Below, one piece after another: positions 39,828 through 61,548 of a stretch of 64,000 nucleotides of DNA (position 1 is its first letter; every line of letters begins with the position of its first letter). Both the position numbers and the translations under genes were made by a program. The notes beneath the pieces are model-generated. The model was not told where the DNA came from and did not search any database. It saw only the letters and a list, made by a program, of their open reading frames with translations. Source of the DNA: Pteria penguin (Eukaryota; Mollusca; Bivalvia; Pterioida; Pteriidae); assembly GCA_035048485.1 (NCBI GenBank), contig CM068581.1, forward strand, positions 8,693,430 through 8,757,429. The letters are read 5' to 3'.

Positions 39828-41062
39828 TCAATAAGCCAAATTGTCGTCCAAGTCAATAAGCCCAGTGTCGTCCCAGTCAATAAGCCCAATGTCTTTTTAG
39901 TCAAAAAGTCCATTGTCGTCCCCATCAAAAAGCCCAGTGTTGTACCAGTCAATAATCCCAATGTCGTTCCAGTCAATAAGCCCAGTGTCGTCCCAGTCAA
40001 TAAACACAATGTCATCCAGTCAATAAGCCCGATGTAGTCATGGTCAATAGGCTTATAGTCGTCCAAGTCAATAACACCATCGCCATCCCAATTATTAAGC
40101 CCAATGTCATCCCAGTCAATAAATTCAATGACGTCTCAATCAATAAGCAAAATGTCGCCCCAGTCAATAAGCCCAGTGTAGTCCCAGTCAATAAGCCCAA
40201 TGTCGTCCAAGTCAATATCACCGTTGCCGTCCCAATCAGTAATCCCAATGTCATTACAGTCAATAAATTCAATGTCGTCTCGGTTAATTAGCCCTGTGTA
40301 GTCCTAGTCAATAAGCCTAATGTCGTCTCAATCAATAAACCCAATGTCGTCCAAATCAATAAGCTCAATGCCGTTCTAGTCAATAACCCAAAGTCGTCCC
40401 AATCAATAAGCCCAATGTTGTACCAGTCAATAAGCCCAATGTCGTTCTAGTCAATAGATCCATTGTTGTCCCAGACAATGAGCCCAATGTCATCCACTCA
40501 ATAAGCCCGATGTCGTCTTAGTCAATACGCCCAATATCGTCCAAGTCAATGACACCATTGCCGTCCCAATCAGTAAGCCCAAGGTAATCATGGTCAATAA
40601 GTTCAATGTCGTCTCAATTAATAAGCTTATGTCGTGCCAGTCAGTGGGGCCAATGTCGCCCTAGTCAATTAGCCCAATCTCGTCCCAGTCAATACGCCCA
40701 ATGTCGTCCCAGTCAATCAGCCCAATGCAGCCCCAGTCAGTAAGCCCAATGTTGTCCAAGTCAATAACACCATCGCCACCCCAATCAGTAAGCCCAATGT
40801 AATCGTAGTCAATAAGCTCAATGTCATAGGGCCAATGTCGTCCCAGTCAATTAGCTCAATGTCGTCCCAGTCAAACAGCCCAATGCAGTCCCAGTCAGTA
40901 AGCCCAATGTCGTCCAAGTCAATAACTCCATCGCCGTCCCAATCAGTAAGCCCAATGTAATCGTAGTCAATAAGCTCAATGTCATTCTAGTCAATAAATT
41001 CAATGTCGCCCCAGTCTATTAGCCCAATATCGTCCCAATCAATAAGTCTAATATCGTCTAAG
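39828..41062. repeat. 24-bp minisatellite C (about 50 copies)
   Basis: Unit CAATAAGCCCAATGTCGTCC plus CAGT, period 24, with variants such as CAAGTCAATAACACCATCGCC. A longer composite (CCAAGTCAATAACACCATCGCC, AATCAGTAAGCCCAATGTAATC) recurs near 40,065, 40,545, 40,755 and 40,915, indicating higher-order duplication. Frames open on both strands reflect the period. Confidence 0.96.
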
Positions 41063-43764
41063 TCCTTATTCGTCTTAGGAGGTAATCTAGACTACCATGA
41101 CGACACTTATCGTTTATTCGTTAAAAAAAGAAGTATGTTACATATTCTTATCAAATTTTCACATTATTTCTATTTCTTTTTACATATTCATAAATTTTGA
41201 CACTATTTATTTCCTGTCAGTTTAGCGGTATGGCAGGTGCGCTATTTATGTATCACGTGATCTAGCCCTAATAGGGTGGCACCTACAACGACAAGCGTCA
41301 TTGAGATCTGCCTCATCTCGTCTCAACGATTCTGATGAAGATGACAACGATATCATTCTTTTGTGGATTAATCATGCTGCAAAGCATTTCCATTTCTTTA
41401 AGGTGTCATAGGCCTTCCGTGGACCAATTTTACCTTAATGGATCTCCTTATATTCCTCTCAGCATTTAATGTAATATTACTTGAGACAGAGAATGTAGCA
41501 CAGAAACAGGTATCATGGCAATGACATGGCGTCGGAGGGGCTAATTGATCTTTGGCAGATAAGGTGTCGCTTTTCATAACACTAGACAACAAATGAACCT
41601 GGAAAATATTGTCCGAGCTACTAACACTGAATGATGTATACTAAATTACATTTTTTGCTTGAATGAAATGTTACAATGTTGTGTCATTTGCAGTGAAGTA
41701 AAGGTCTGAATCTCGATCGCCATCGTGGGAATGGATGGGAAATCTTCAATAAAACCACAGGGAACTAATTGTAAACTATGATTTCTACCGTACATTGTAT
41801 ATCGTGTATAGAACTTAAAAATCATAAGTTTAAATAATAATTATATGGTAACAGAATGTGATATATAGTAAAATGAGTTACATATAGTAATCACATACCA
41901 TCCTTTTTCCACTAATCTGAGAACCTATGTCTCTTCATTAAGAAACATCGATTTAGGTAGAACCTAAAATATTCCTTTTTAAAGATAGATGCGTCCAAAT
42001 AGAAAACATCATTAGGGTGGAGCATAAAGAAAACAATTATGTGCGTGCCATAATATCTATACCTCAGTTTATTCTTTCCACGTCGATTTGTCTGAAGAAT
42101 TTTTCAATTTTAAACATCTCTTGGCTATAAATGTTGTCTTTGCAGCTTTTATCTTACATATGCATCTGCCATTGAAGTGGAAGTCGCAATAATAATTAGG
42201 AGAAGTACAGTGACCTTCAGGGCACGCCGAATTTACTCGCTAGATCAGCATCTTCACAAAAGGCGATAAGATGCCTCATTGGAAAGTGACATTTTAAATT
42301 GTTTATGTTTCAATACGTGTATGTTTATCTTTAGATGACACTTCTTCTGGTCTGAAGGTGTCCGGTCAAGTTTGCATAAGGTCTTTTGATATGGAGTGTG
42401 GGAACATAAATACTAAAATGCCCTTTATGATGGCTTAATTTTTTTTTTTTTTCGTTTTTTTAATCTATAATTTTATTAAAAGTACTGACTTTAATGCATG
42501 ACGATGTTTTATATAACATCAATTTTACTGAAAACTGGAGGGAAATATCAAACGAGCATTTAACGTTAATCCCCATCTTTTAGATGTAAATCTAAGTATA
42601 TGAGAAAGTAAAAAAGGAAAAAGATCAAATTGAAAACACAAAAATAGACCTGGCTGTACATAGTTTATTTTATTACTGTTTGATATGTAAATAACAGCAA
42701 TATTTTTACATATCATTTTAAAATGTGTTCAATATAGATCTTTGATATCTAAATTATATAGCATTGCAGCCTGAATATCTATCAAAATGTATTGTATATG
42801 AAATTAAAGTCGCTATGGACGTCGTGTGTATTTATAGATTAGACCTACTATGTATGTATTAAAATGCGAAAAACAGATTTTTATATGTTCAAAATATAAA
42901 AAATGAGACTAAAATAATTTATAGAATAAAAAAAAAAAACACCCCCTAAACAAATAATAAAAGAGAAAGCAAAAACACACACACACACAAAAATAGAAAA
43001 CAAAACGAAAACAAACAAAAAACCCCCAAAATAAAAAATAAACCAAACAGACAAACACAAAAGGAGAATTCTTCGTTTTTGTGTATAGAGTTGAGTAAAG
43101 ATGATAACACTATATTCTTGTAGCTGTGATATGTACTATAGCGAGTATACAGGTTGAGACAAGCCTATGTTAAGCTGTCTATATATTTTTCTTGTCAGTT
43201 TAACATCTGTGATGACCAAGTTTACAGGTGTCATCAGTATTAAATGATTTCTGAAGTTTACAGAAACATCATAATGTAAATAAGCCATGATTTGTCAGGT
43301 CGGATAGAGAGATGAGCGACAGATAACAAAGTAGACGCAATTATAACCATCTTTATCCCCTGTTATAAGCTTATCATTTGCTTATAAGTTTTCGAGGAGG
43401 ATTAGGAAGTAATGAATGTGGCCAATTACCAGTTACAGATGCGAACATTTTCAACGCTACAGTTAAAAGTTTATGAGGTCACGAGTGTTTGGGATATTGT
43501 CATTAACGAAAGGAGACTTTAAGTCTATAATACTGCATAGAATGCCCTCTTACAATGATCTTCAGGTCGCGGATTTCAAAGTTGTAACAAACAAGGCCGG
43601 TAAATCATTAAACGTGTTGGTAAAAAGTGTCCCATCAGAATCTCCAAAATTGGGCTCTGTTTTACTAAGTACACGTATATCTCACAGGCCGATCCAGGTC
43701 GCAAGAATACAGAAGGAAAAATTAATCAAATTATGAAATCCCTCCCCCTTCACGATGTTAATAA
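41063..43764. other. Single-copy interval upstream of tll
   Basis: 41,220-41,600 is GC-richer than its surroundings (CACGTGATCTAG, GGGTGGCACC, CATGGCGTCGGAGGGG) and may be regulatory. 42,920-43,060 is an A/C-rich low-complexity tract. The 87-codon plus-strand frame at 43,473-43,736 has balanced composition but no recognisable domain or splice context, so I do not call it a gene. Confidence 0.35.
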
Positions 43765-44325
43765 TTGTATGTGCCACTACATCCTATTGCCCCAATGTTT
43801 TATATGTATGCGCCACTATGTCATATTGCTTTTATATGAATGCGCCACTATACCCTAGCACCATAATATCATATACTGTATATGACACTATATCATAATG
43901 CCTTAATATTATACATGGTATGCGCCACTATGTCCTATCACCATACTGCCATATATTTTACTTGTATGCACCACTATATCCTACCATCCAAATGTCATAT
44001 ATTGTACGCGCTACTATATCCTGTCACCATATTCATGTTATATATTGTATGGGCCACGATATTCTATCACCATTGAAATGTTATATATTGTATGGGCCAC
44101 GATATTCTATCGCCATTTGGAATGTTATATATTGTATGGGCCACGATATTCTATCGCCATTTGGAATGTTATATATTGTATGGGCCACGATATTCTATCA
44201 CCATTTGGAATGTTATATTTGTATGGGCAACGATATCCTATCGCCATTTGAAGTGTTATATTTGTATGGGCCACGATATTCTATCGCCATTTTTGAAGTG
44301 TTATACATGGTATGGCACTGGTCAT
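43765..44325. repeat. 43-44-bp minisatellite
   Basis: The well-conserved copies from 44,048 onward share TATGGGCCACGATATTCTAT followed by CGCCATTTGGAATGTTATATATTG (starts at 44,048, 44,091, 44,135, 44,179, 44,222 and 44,265). Copies decay leftward to about 43,765 (TATGCGCCACTATGTCCTAT). Three open frames arise from the period. Confidence 0.93.
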
Positions 44326-44809
44326 GCTTAACAATGGATGAATTATTACCCATTCCAACAGTATACTACATGTAGTAACTACAATTTTCCTTTGGAAGTT
44401 CACCTATCAACTGGGTCAGGGATCTACTACATTTTATTCTTTGATAAAAATTTCCATGTCACATTTTTACTTTTTCTTTAATATTGAAAATAATTAATGA
44501 CTTAAATTCTATATTTGTGTCGACAAAACATAAATATATATATCTATACATATAATTAAGTATTGAATTATATATCTCCTGATTTGTGAATGAAAAGAAT
44601 TATTTATTATTTGTGTGTTTCAGTTTCGTTTTTTAAAAGTGAATTTTTCCCCCAGAATTAACATGTACTTCTTTGGACCCCTTAATGATAAGAAGGCAAA
44701 TGATATTTAAAAAGAATGAGAGTAAAATAGCATGGTGTAAAACATCAAGCTCATACCATGATATTTCTAAAAAGCTCCAGGAAACTATCTGAGCATGGGA
44801 ATTTCCTAA

Positions 44810-45376
44810 CCAGACTGTGTAATATCTTCGCCTTTATAGGCCTACACAGCGTTACCTTATCACGGGTATCTTATTTAACGAAACGTTACATTTAGTCGAT
44901 AACAATTTGATTGAAATATGGGGAGGAGAAAGAGCGCCAACTACCCGACTCATTGACAAATCACTACAGCAATTGTCCAGTCGATCAATCCGGATTATGG
45001 GCGAGAACTGTAAACCCTACCTAAGAATTTAAGCTCCAGTATTGGTTCTCGTTTTCTGTTTGTTGTCTTTCAAGTGTGTATTGTTCGTAGCTGGCCAATC
45101 GGGTGGGTTTTTAGCTATGGTTCACTCCGGGTTAAAATGACGAGAATATAGTGTATTGTGTTGAAATATCGTGATGTAAATAATAATACATATAGCTGGG
45201 TGTGAGGGTCGTCACTTGGCGAGACTTTCTACCTTACTCAAGTACGATAGCTATTTGACTTCCACATCTCAGAGACTACTCTGTTTCAGGGACATACGGG
45301 GTGGTACTACCCCGAAAAGTTAGCAATTTATTATTGGTGACTTGGACACAGACAGGAGAGAGGAAACAACAGAAAA
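44810..45376 (+). promoter_or_regulatory. Probable tll promoter and 5' untranslated region
   Basis: This single-copy, compositionally mixed stretch lies directly before the tll start codon, between a minisatellite (to 44,320) and a microsatellite (from 45,456). Visible candidates are CCAAT at 45,095-45,099 with GGGTGGG just after it, a GGATTA (Otx/Bicoid-type homeodomain core) near 44,992, and a nearly palindromic GGGGTGGTACTACCCC at 45,298-45,313. I see no good TATA box close to the ATG. The role is inferred from position; the start site is unknown. Confidence 0.4.
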
Positions 45377-53044
<7,668 letters not shown>

Positions 53045-53935
53045 TGATTAAAATGTAGTTTGTCATTTTAGTTTATTAATCAATAGTATCAAATGGCACA
53101 CTAAATGTTGTTGAAAACGCCATGTGATCTGAATTTTTCATTAAGTTGTTTAAATAGAAAAAAATATAGACAAATTAATCGGATACACATTTCCGATGTC
53201 TTTTTAATAGATTGTTCATATTACCGTATTTATTTTGTATAAAATACCACTGATTTATCATTGGATGTGCTTTTCGTTTCAAACAAACTTGACCCTAAAC
53301 TAACTGAATCCGATCAGGCAGGTATGCACATCACTTCTTCTATTCAGGTAAATGTATCAATTCATTACAGTTTAGATTAAGTCATCTTCTGTTACCTTGC
53401 TATTGATGCAAAAGAGAAAACGATTCCTCCCAATTTGTGGGGCGGTATAGGAGGTCATCTGGAAAGCTTTTGACAATTCCGTGAAATATAATGCCCCATT
53501 GTTAACCTCTCTTGTTTAAATATGGATTTGAGTAACTGCGTTGGGGCGTGAAATCTATCTTATACATAGTAACTCTACCACATCACAAGCTATTAGAATG
53601 CAGTTTTCACCTCCCAGCTATTCCACGCTTTGAAACCTATAGTTTACGGTCAATATGTCTGCGAAAGAGAGGCGCTTACAATGTGACGAAAAAGATTGAA
53701 TAAGCCAATTGAAATGATGGTTCACTTTGTGTAATGTTTTGCCTTTAGCTACCTTGAGCTGATAAAATGAATTCTAGACTGTGTGAAACTTCTAATTAAA
53801 TCAAAACAATTTATTCCTTCATGGATGTGATTTCAAAACCTTGGATCCTTCTTGCAACATTATAAGAATGATCTTTGTGTTATGTTGAACTTAAACGTTT
53901 TCCTCAATTGTAAATATGTGTTCAGGTATAATAAA
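53045..53935 (+). other. tll 3' untranslated region with candidate polyadenylation signal
   Basis: AT-rich non-coding sequence follows the tll stop. A canonical AATAAA at 53,930-53,935 sits before a T- and G-containing stretch and is a plausible polyadenylation signal, giving a 3' UTR near 0.9 kb. A second AATAAA at 55,079-55,084 followed by TTGCTCATTC could serve a longer transcript that includes the 44-bp duplication at 54,437-54,524. Confidence 0.45.
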
Positions 53936-54436
53936 GAGATTCTGATTCTAAAATCTGAAAGATAAACTTGCAATACAAATATGCGTGCTACTAAGTAATA
54001 ATTGGTGCATCAGTTACTACCTAATAAATTTTATATAACGGATAAACAAAAAACAAGTGCAGTGATGTGTTCAGTTTATCGAGGATTTTGTAAATAGGGT
54101 ACATTTAGTACTTAAATAGAGCTGAAACAAGTGGTGGATTGACTGTCATAACTATAAAGGACCCTGTTGTATTTTATATTAATTTTCATGTTATTGTCAA
54201 TGGTCAAGTGCATTTTATTTTGTCTTTGAAAAAGAATCAGTGCATGTGAATGTATCACATATAAAAATTGATGTCAAAGAATTTTTGCCTTTACAATGTG
54301 AAAACTTTCTTTTTTTCATGGACATTTGGTGTCGTAATGATATCCATCAGACTCTTAAGAGTATTGTTTGCACGTGCGTTCTTTGTAGATATATGTAATA
54401 TACCTATGAAAATTATAAGACAATAGCACTGTCAGA

Positions 54437-54524
54437 GAGCACACATGCGTGTCTAAATGCCGTTTGTAGGCACTTTCATAGAGCACACATGCGTATCTAA
54501 ATGCCGCTTGTAGGCACTAAACTT
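54437..54524. repeat. 44-bp tandem duplication downstream of tll
   Basis: Two copies of GAGCACACATGCGTGTCTAA followed by ATGCCGTTTGTAGGCACT start at 54,437 and 54,481, differing at a few bases. It lies between the two candidate polyadenylation signals. Confidence 0.92.
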
Positions 54525-55324
54525 TAATGATATGTATCATGCCGTCTTTTATGTTGTTTTCTTTGACTTTCTGGTGCAACACTTTCTATGCAATTTCTTG
54601 TTACTGACAATAATTTTGTCAGGGTGTAACTATTTTTTTCTATTTTTCAATGCGTTATTTGTTTATGATTTAACTTTATGCAAAGGATTTTTTTCTTCAC
54701 TTTTTTGCTCACATAAAAAGCTGTAGGGCAGTTTTATACTATACTATACTATACAATATTTCAAAATTATACAACATTGATAAAAACATTTACCAATATC
54801 TGAATAGTGACATTCATCAGGTCATTTGCATGATAAATAATCACCCAATAGTTAAAAATCTATAGAAGTACATAAAAGGCAAGACACAAAAAGTCTTTAT
54901 GTATAGTTCATGATGGAATTGAATTCCCTCTAAGCTATACTGCATAGTGTAGAGTGTATCATCACGGTATAAATCTACTAGCTTTTCTCTGTGGATTTAC
55001 TGAAGGAGTATCAGTGTGCAATATATTGTTAATCTTGTTGGAGTCATATCACACATGCTCAATTTGTTAATTACTGTGAATAAAGTATCAATGTTAAATA
55101 TGTTGCTCATTCATTTGCCCTTCCTACGGATACCATTCTATGTTGTTTAAGTATGAAGACCATGTAATAATCTTTCGATGGCGTCGTAATTGAGGGATTT
55201 TAGTGTCCCAATGTTTTCAAGACATAGAACTCTTTTTTGTCGGTATACTAAAACATAGGTTAAAATAAGGCCTCACAACAGAAGTCGAACTATCATTCTC
55301 CAGTCTACCCCTGATTTATACAAA

Positions 55325-57175
55325 AGAAAACCAAAAGGTCCAAGTGAGTCTACAACGCTCACCTGAACACAATTTGCTCATCCACAAACAACCGACTGCT
55401 TTAAGAAATTTGCAGATACATACATATTCTCTTGGTGATTCTGTTTCTGACAACTGACATAAGACTGCTTCTCTACACTAATATCAAAGCCATGATACAA
55501 AAATATGTGATAAAGATGAAGTCAGAGGACATATTATCTTATATCTTGTTTTAGTGTAAATGAAAGATTTTTATTTTGCCTTAGCAGGGTTTGAACTGCT
55601 TGAATTGGCCTATATCAAAGTCTAAAAAGTAAAAACGTCTTAAAAAATAAACTTTGACATGAAACAAATAACTCTTCAAATAGATAATTCTAAAATATAT
55701 ATATTTAAAAAATCAAGAAAACGACACAAAAATGTGGGAAAAATGACTAAGTCAGTAATTTTTTGTTTTGTAATATGACATATTGAGTGCTACAAAACAC
55801 TTGAAAATTCGTTCTGGTGGAAAATGCGGGGTTTGAACCATTAATTTCAGCATACCAGAACTGGCCTATATCAAAAATAGAAAAAAAAATAATCTAGAAA
55901 ACAGTTTTAAAACGACACTTTCAAATATCCCTTGGAAATGTATTTTCAATTAATGTAAGGAAATGAATGCTTTCTTGCATCTCTGAATTTAGTAAATCAA
56001 TAATATGAAACACAAATATGTGGAAATGACTGTCCAAATAGTCGTCGAAAAAAGTTAAAATTTTGATTTCAAAGGGAACCAATAACAACAACAACACTTC
56101 TTAAGACACCCCTCTACATCACTCTAGATCTGACACAATAGGGGCTTTGATGTATGCAGTCAAATTTTGTCAAAGAAAGATATCCTCTTAGGTCTGTGTC
56201 ATTAACCCCTTAATAGATCTGGTCGAAGATAGCAACATCTGCAAAGAACCTTAAATACTTCATCCCTACCAAATTTCAACAAAATCATACGTCAAATCTG
56301 CAGAAGACTCGTCATTATATGCCAATAATGTATCCCCCTTTCTTTAACCTTAAAAAAATTATAAAAACTCCTACGAGTTATTTCCGTATTCTATTTTTTA
56401 AGTTACATTTATTACGATAATATCAATTAAAATATACAAAATCAAAATGCATTATAAACAACCTCCAAGCCGGAGAATATCTAAGCAATCAGCAACATTA
56501 CTAGGGGACTTTGAATACTTAATACCTACCAAGTTTCATCATAATCATTCAATTAGTTCTGAAGAAGTCCATCAAAACTTAATATCACAAACTAATAATG
56601 TATCCCCCTTTTTATCTTAAAAACTGAAAAAAAAACAAATTATTTCTGTATTCCGTTTCTTTTCAGTAACATTTATTACAACAAAATCAGTTAAAATACA
56701 CAAAATCAGTGTATTATAAGCCACCTACAAGGAGAAAATCTAATAAATTCCCCAACCGTAGGCTAAAATGTCAAACTCCAAGAAGACGTAAAAGTGAAAA
56801 AAAAAAATCTTTTTCCGATATCAACGAAAAGGACAAACTTTATATTTTACATCCTTCAACATGTTTGTATGATAATAAGATACCAGTATGTTTTTAATCC
56901 ATGCAAACTTTCTGAAGAGGAAGATTTTCAAATGAGGATATAATCTTGAGCATACTTTTGTATATGGTAGCGCCACCTGAAGACAAATCTGAATAAAAAG
57001 TATAAACTTTGTTGAGGTCTACTAGTACTACAAGTATACCAAGTCTGATCAAAATCTGTGGGAAGGTTTATAAGTAAAAGTCGAAAATTTAAGAAGTTTA
57101 CCACGGACGGATGGACTGACGATGCTATGACAATTGCTCACTTAACCCTTTGACTTTGATGAGGTAAAAACCTAC
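55325..57175. repeat. Interspersed repeat family, copies A and B, downstream of tll
   Basis: Shared blocks include ATAGATCTGGTCGAAGATAG, CTTAAATACTTCATCCCTAC, ACTAATAATGTATCCCCCTT, TACACAAAATCAGTGTATTA and AAGCCACCTACAAGGAGAAA. The ACAAAATCA-ATTATAA block occurs at about 56,440 and 56,700, so the body is partly tandem with a period near 260. A GCTCACCTGAACACAATTTG block marks the left part. The same family occurs at 61,050-62,800. Non-coding; class unknown. Confidence 0.7.
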
Positions 57176-58850
57176 ACATGATAAATTATTTCATAAACCA
57201 TGAAATATGATAGTTCAAAATTAGAAATTTAGCCATTTTTTGAGCAAGCAAGTTTAATTTATTTTCCTTCCATATCCACTGACTTATTGTATGTTCCAAT
57301 GAAAGCATAGTCAGTAGGATTTATATTTTTAAATCCGATATACATGTAAAAGTGGAATTTCATCATTTGTTGATCTTTTTATCTAGTATAAAAGTATCAC
57401 AATTGACGACTGCAAACAGTCAGTAAGTGTCTTTGTAGATGGCCCATGTTTTTGACATCAACTTGTGTCTTTTAACCTGACACGTTAATGCGACTCGAAG
57501 AGAAATGAACTCATTTCAGTCAAACATTATTCATTTGTTTGAAGTAAGTCTTAGACGACTGCACAATAGAAAGTCTGAATACGGATTATCCCGTTAACAT
57601 TTATATGGTCTATTCATAATGTGCAGGTGCGCATATATTGATAAAGTTAATCACAAAGAAATTAATCTTTAATATACATAAATTAAGCATAGTTTGATTC
57701 AGACACAGTGTGTAAAATGATCCTATGTTTGGTAATACGCAATAAGTGAGGTTAAGATACTTACACAGAAGTTATTTCAAACGTTGAACAATAAGTTATC
57801 AAAATTCTAGACATTGTCTCGCTTCAGGTCAAATAGCGGTGGGCATGAGCCTAAGTCGCTGATTACTACTTGATCTCTCAGACGTATAATGAAGGTTTAC
57901 AAAACAATTGAATCATATTCGATTGACATTCATGAAAATCGGTATTTGAAATTGTGCCTTATCCCTCTTTGGAGTAACTTTTAGAAGTTGATCTCCGGAG
58001 ATTGTGGAGTGCCAAGTGTCACCTTTAGGCTTATAACCTCAGAGGGTTTATCATTAAGAGTGCGAAGTCGTGTTCGACAGCCCTAATAACATAATGCGAT
58101 ACACATACACCTTTTTAATTAAATATTTCAACAAACTACAATGCTATTAAACGATTTTAAATGCATCGAATTTTTTAATCGGAAAAAAGTGTTTCAACCG
58201 AAATGAGAAAATAAACGGATATTTGTAAATAACATTAATAAACCAGTAATTACAGATATGTAATAACCATTCTTAAAATGAAAAAAAAACATGTACATAT
58301 ATATATATATATAATATTCTATTTAGTTCGTAACTTTTGCCAATGCAAGTTTATTCTCTGACTATCATTTCCATGACTTGAAAAAGGGGAATGACAGATG
58401 GTTTGACATGTTTAGATTTTTTCACAATATGATAATCAGATCGCTGTCAGTCTCGTATTCTGCACTTGGAATTCAATTGATTGGAAGAGCGTGTCCACTT
58501 AGATCTCCCTTCAATGTAAAAATTTCGCTTATGGCAATATCAACTTCGTAAAGTTGGCGACTATAGGGTGTCATTTCCTCCACACCATTAACCTCCAGCT
58601 TTTTACAAAACTTGTAAGATAGACTAGCAGCCAATGTAGCTGTTTAAAATGTGCAATAATTGGTTCCAGGTGAACGGGATTCCCGCGTTAATAAATACCA
58701 TGTAAATGTAGTCAGTGTCATTATGTCACCATACAAATCATAAATTAATCGCCGATACATTGACTAGGTCCCCATGTCTTCTGACGCAAAATGAATATCG
58801 GTACATCTCTTTCCAACCGTTGTATACGTATGGGAAAATAATTACCGAGA
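57176..58850. other. AT-rich single-copy interval, nothing coding
   Basis: The part 57,830-58,090 is less AT-biased single-copy DNA. A short AT run lies at 58,297-58,313. No exon or RNA gene recognised. Confidence 0.4.
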
Positions 58851-58852
58851 AA

Positions 58853-59040
58853 GCTGGCGTAGCTCAATCGGTTAGGCGCTTGTCTCGTGACCGTGAGTAT
58901 GAGTCTGGCCCGTGACCTGTCTCAGATGAGATGGCAATACCGAAATCCCGCGTCAAGTTACATGTAGACGTGGCATGTAAAAGATCTCTCATTACTGCGG
59001 GTTGGCCAGTACCATGGGTCTATATTTTTGTGTATTGCAT
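58853..59040 (+). mobile_element. tRNA-derived SINE, sense copy
   Basis: GGCGTAGCTCAATCGGTTAGG (A-box-like) is followed by an anticodon-arm-like CTTGTCTCGTGACCG and a degenerate B-box GAGTATGAGTCTGGC. The body has GATGGCAATACCGAAATCC and GCATGTAAAAGATCTCTCAT. Architecture and body match the antisense copy at 13,611-13,790. Too diverged to be a functional tRNA. Confidence 0.75.
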
Positions 59041-61045
59041 CAGACAGGGACGGTTACTATATAAGTGCAGTAATCTTGGTGTGACGAAAAACAAAAATCC
59101 GACAAAGATAATAAACGTGTTAATTAAACATGATGGTAAACACTTCATCGTACTTCAATATAAGTCCGGGCAATATTAATTTTAAAAGGTAAACGAAGAT
59201 TCAATATACCAACTGTTTCAGCTCATCTTCCAGGTAAAAATATATCAAACATCACTACAAAGGATCTAAATTATAAAGAATCATAAAGATTTATTGATAT
59301 GGAATATTTATTTTTCTTATCAAAGTAATACTTCACCTAAGGTTTTCTAAATATGTCATTTTGTTATATTAAAGTCACATTTCGCACGAAAATAGTATAG
59401 ATGAAATATTTAACATGTTCAAATATTTGGTCACTTTTGATTCAGTGGTTCTGAATATGATGTAAAACGAACTCAGAAGATATATTGTAGTTTTGAGTGT
59501 ATAAATATTGAATATTTGTTTTATGGAGTATACATCTAATTTAAATAAATTGAGGAAGAAAAAAAAACCGCCTTTATTCGAAAATATAATTCAACTATTA
59601 ACTAAAATAAAAACATACTTAAAGCACAAATTTTATATATATTCACTTTCCATATTATCAGATTTAGTACTCGCCACTTTAAGCCTCCCTAAATTACGGT
59701 CACAAAACTTTCAAATTGCGATCGAATGACCGTCAGTACAATGTGACACTGTTAGAGTAATTTAGATGGAAATATTGAAAAGTGAAATTCGATTGTAAAT
59801 CCATTTCTGAAATTAGCAGGTGCGAGATCTGAAGTAATCATCATCTGAACAATTCCGTCATCGAATTTCTTTTGCGTTATCCGACACAGTAGCCGATCGT
59901 ATTTGTTAAGTAAAACTAATCAACTCTTGATCATTTGGCGGTTTCACTTCTTAATGACCACTTTTGGCTTTAGATCAATGACAACCTGAAATTTCGTGTT
60001 TACTTTCTAAATAAATCTCCAAAGATTACTGTTAAGAGTACGTATGGTTCTGACAAGCTTTGTCTGTCATTATTAACGAATTGACAGATGTAATAATTTC
60101 GAACATGAATTCGAATTTCTCTAAAACTTTAGAAAATCTTTATCGATTCCGGCCACTTGGTGACATTGTTCCGAGTTAATTGGCTATGAACAAATAATAT
60201 ATGGATGCCCTCTCTTGTTGGGTGGATCAAGACTCCAGGCACCTGCCATATGTATATTTAATCGTAGTTTATCAGAAAGTAAATGATGGCAAACGAAAAA
60301 AATTACACTCATATTTTAATAACTTAGAAGATAAAATTGTTTAGTAAATCAAAATACATTTTACCGTCTGGGTTGATAAAAATATTATCTTTGTTGTTTT
60401 CTTGAGTGTAATATGTTGGCAACTGTGAGGTGAGATTCGCTCCTGATAAGCATGATTTTAACTCTGTAATCGTAAATGGAAAATAATAAACATGAAATCG
60501 TATTGCTGAAGCAGATATAGCATGAAGATGGGTGCTACTTAGTTGTCTTTTGTAAATCGTTTTAGGTATTTGATAAAGGCCAGGGGACCGAATATTCATG
60601 ACAAAGTGTTTTAGTATTACTGCAACCAGTGTCCTTCCCTCTGGAAATGTTTTATGAGATAACGAGAAAGAAAGTCGAAGTGTTAGAAAATGTACAGCCG
60701 ATAAAATAACTTCGTACTGTCACAAAATTTAACAAACATATATTTACATAAATATTAGTGTACAAAAATGATAAAATTGATTACTGAAAGGAAATAAAAT
60801 TCACCATATGTAATTAACATGTGAAATGTGAACTCGTTTAGTCCGACAGTGCTGAACAGAGAAACGAGACTTTTTGATAAAAGGGGTGTCTGGTTACACT
60901 TGGTATAATTTTAATATGTAACCGAATTTATATTTTTGCACTTGCATACCTCTCGGAAACAACTGAATACTTGATTTAACGTAATATTTGCCTATTTGAT
61001 AAGATCCTATTGATATATTTGGTGATATTTTACCATCGTCGTTAC
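59041..61045. other. AT-rich single-copy DNA, nothing recognised
   Basis: Compositionally mixed part at 59,810-60,260. The minus-strand 91-codon frame at 60,324-60,599 has no recognisable motif. Confidence 0.4.
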
Positions 61046-61459
61046 ATCAAATGTGAAAAGAAAACAACAAACAACCAGCATATCTGTTACCATACCATAA
61101 ATAAACAAAAGATATAAACGGACCAGTATCTTACATTATAGCACAGTTTGCTCATTCACAAACAACCAGTTTCTTTGATTTCATTTCTCTTATGAGTGCT
61201 GCACTACATTTAAAACTTATTTTGTTGTAAAATGATTTTTTGTTTGCCTCCTGTAGGATCTGAACCACTATATATGTATACATATTATTCTTACACCTTG
61301 CTTATAATGCGTTGATTCGGTCTATATTGACTGATTTTATTGAATAAATGTAATAGGAAATAATGGATATACCAAAGTATTGTGTTCGTGACAAATGATA
61401 TTTTTTACCTTCCATCAGAGTTTGAACTGCTACCCTCTACTCGAACATAAAAATAAATA

Positions 61460-61548
<89 letters not shown>

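Noticed and set aside
43473..43736. 87-codon frame just upstream of tll as an upstream gene or exon
   Set aside because: Balanced composition made it worth a look, but no domain, donor/acceptor logic or relation to tll could be seen.
45297..45314. Near-palindrome CGGGGTGGTACTACCCCG as an operator in the tll promoter
   Set aside because: A single imperfect site with no second copy and no known factor; kept only as a note in the promoter entry.
58853..58925. Functional tRNA gene
   Set aside because: The B-box is degenerate, arms do not pair well, and the sequence continues into a SINE body found again at 13.6 kb.
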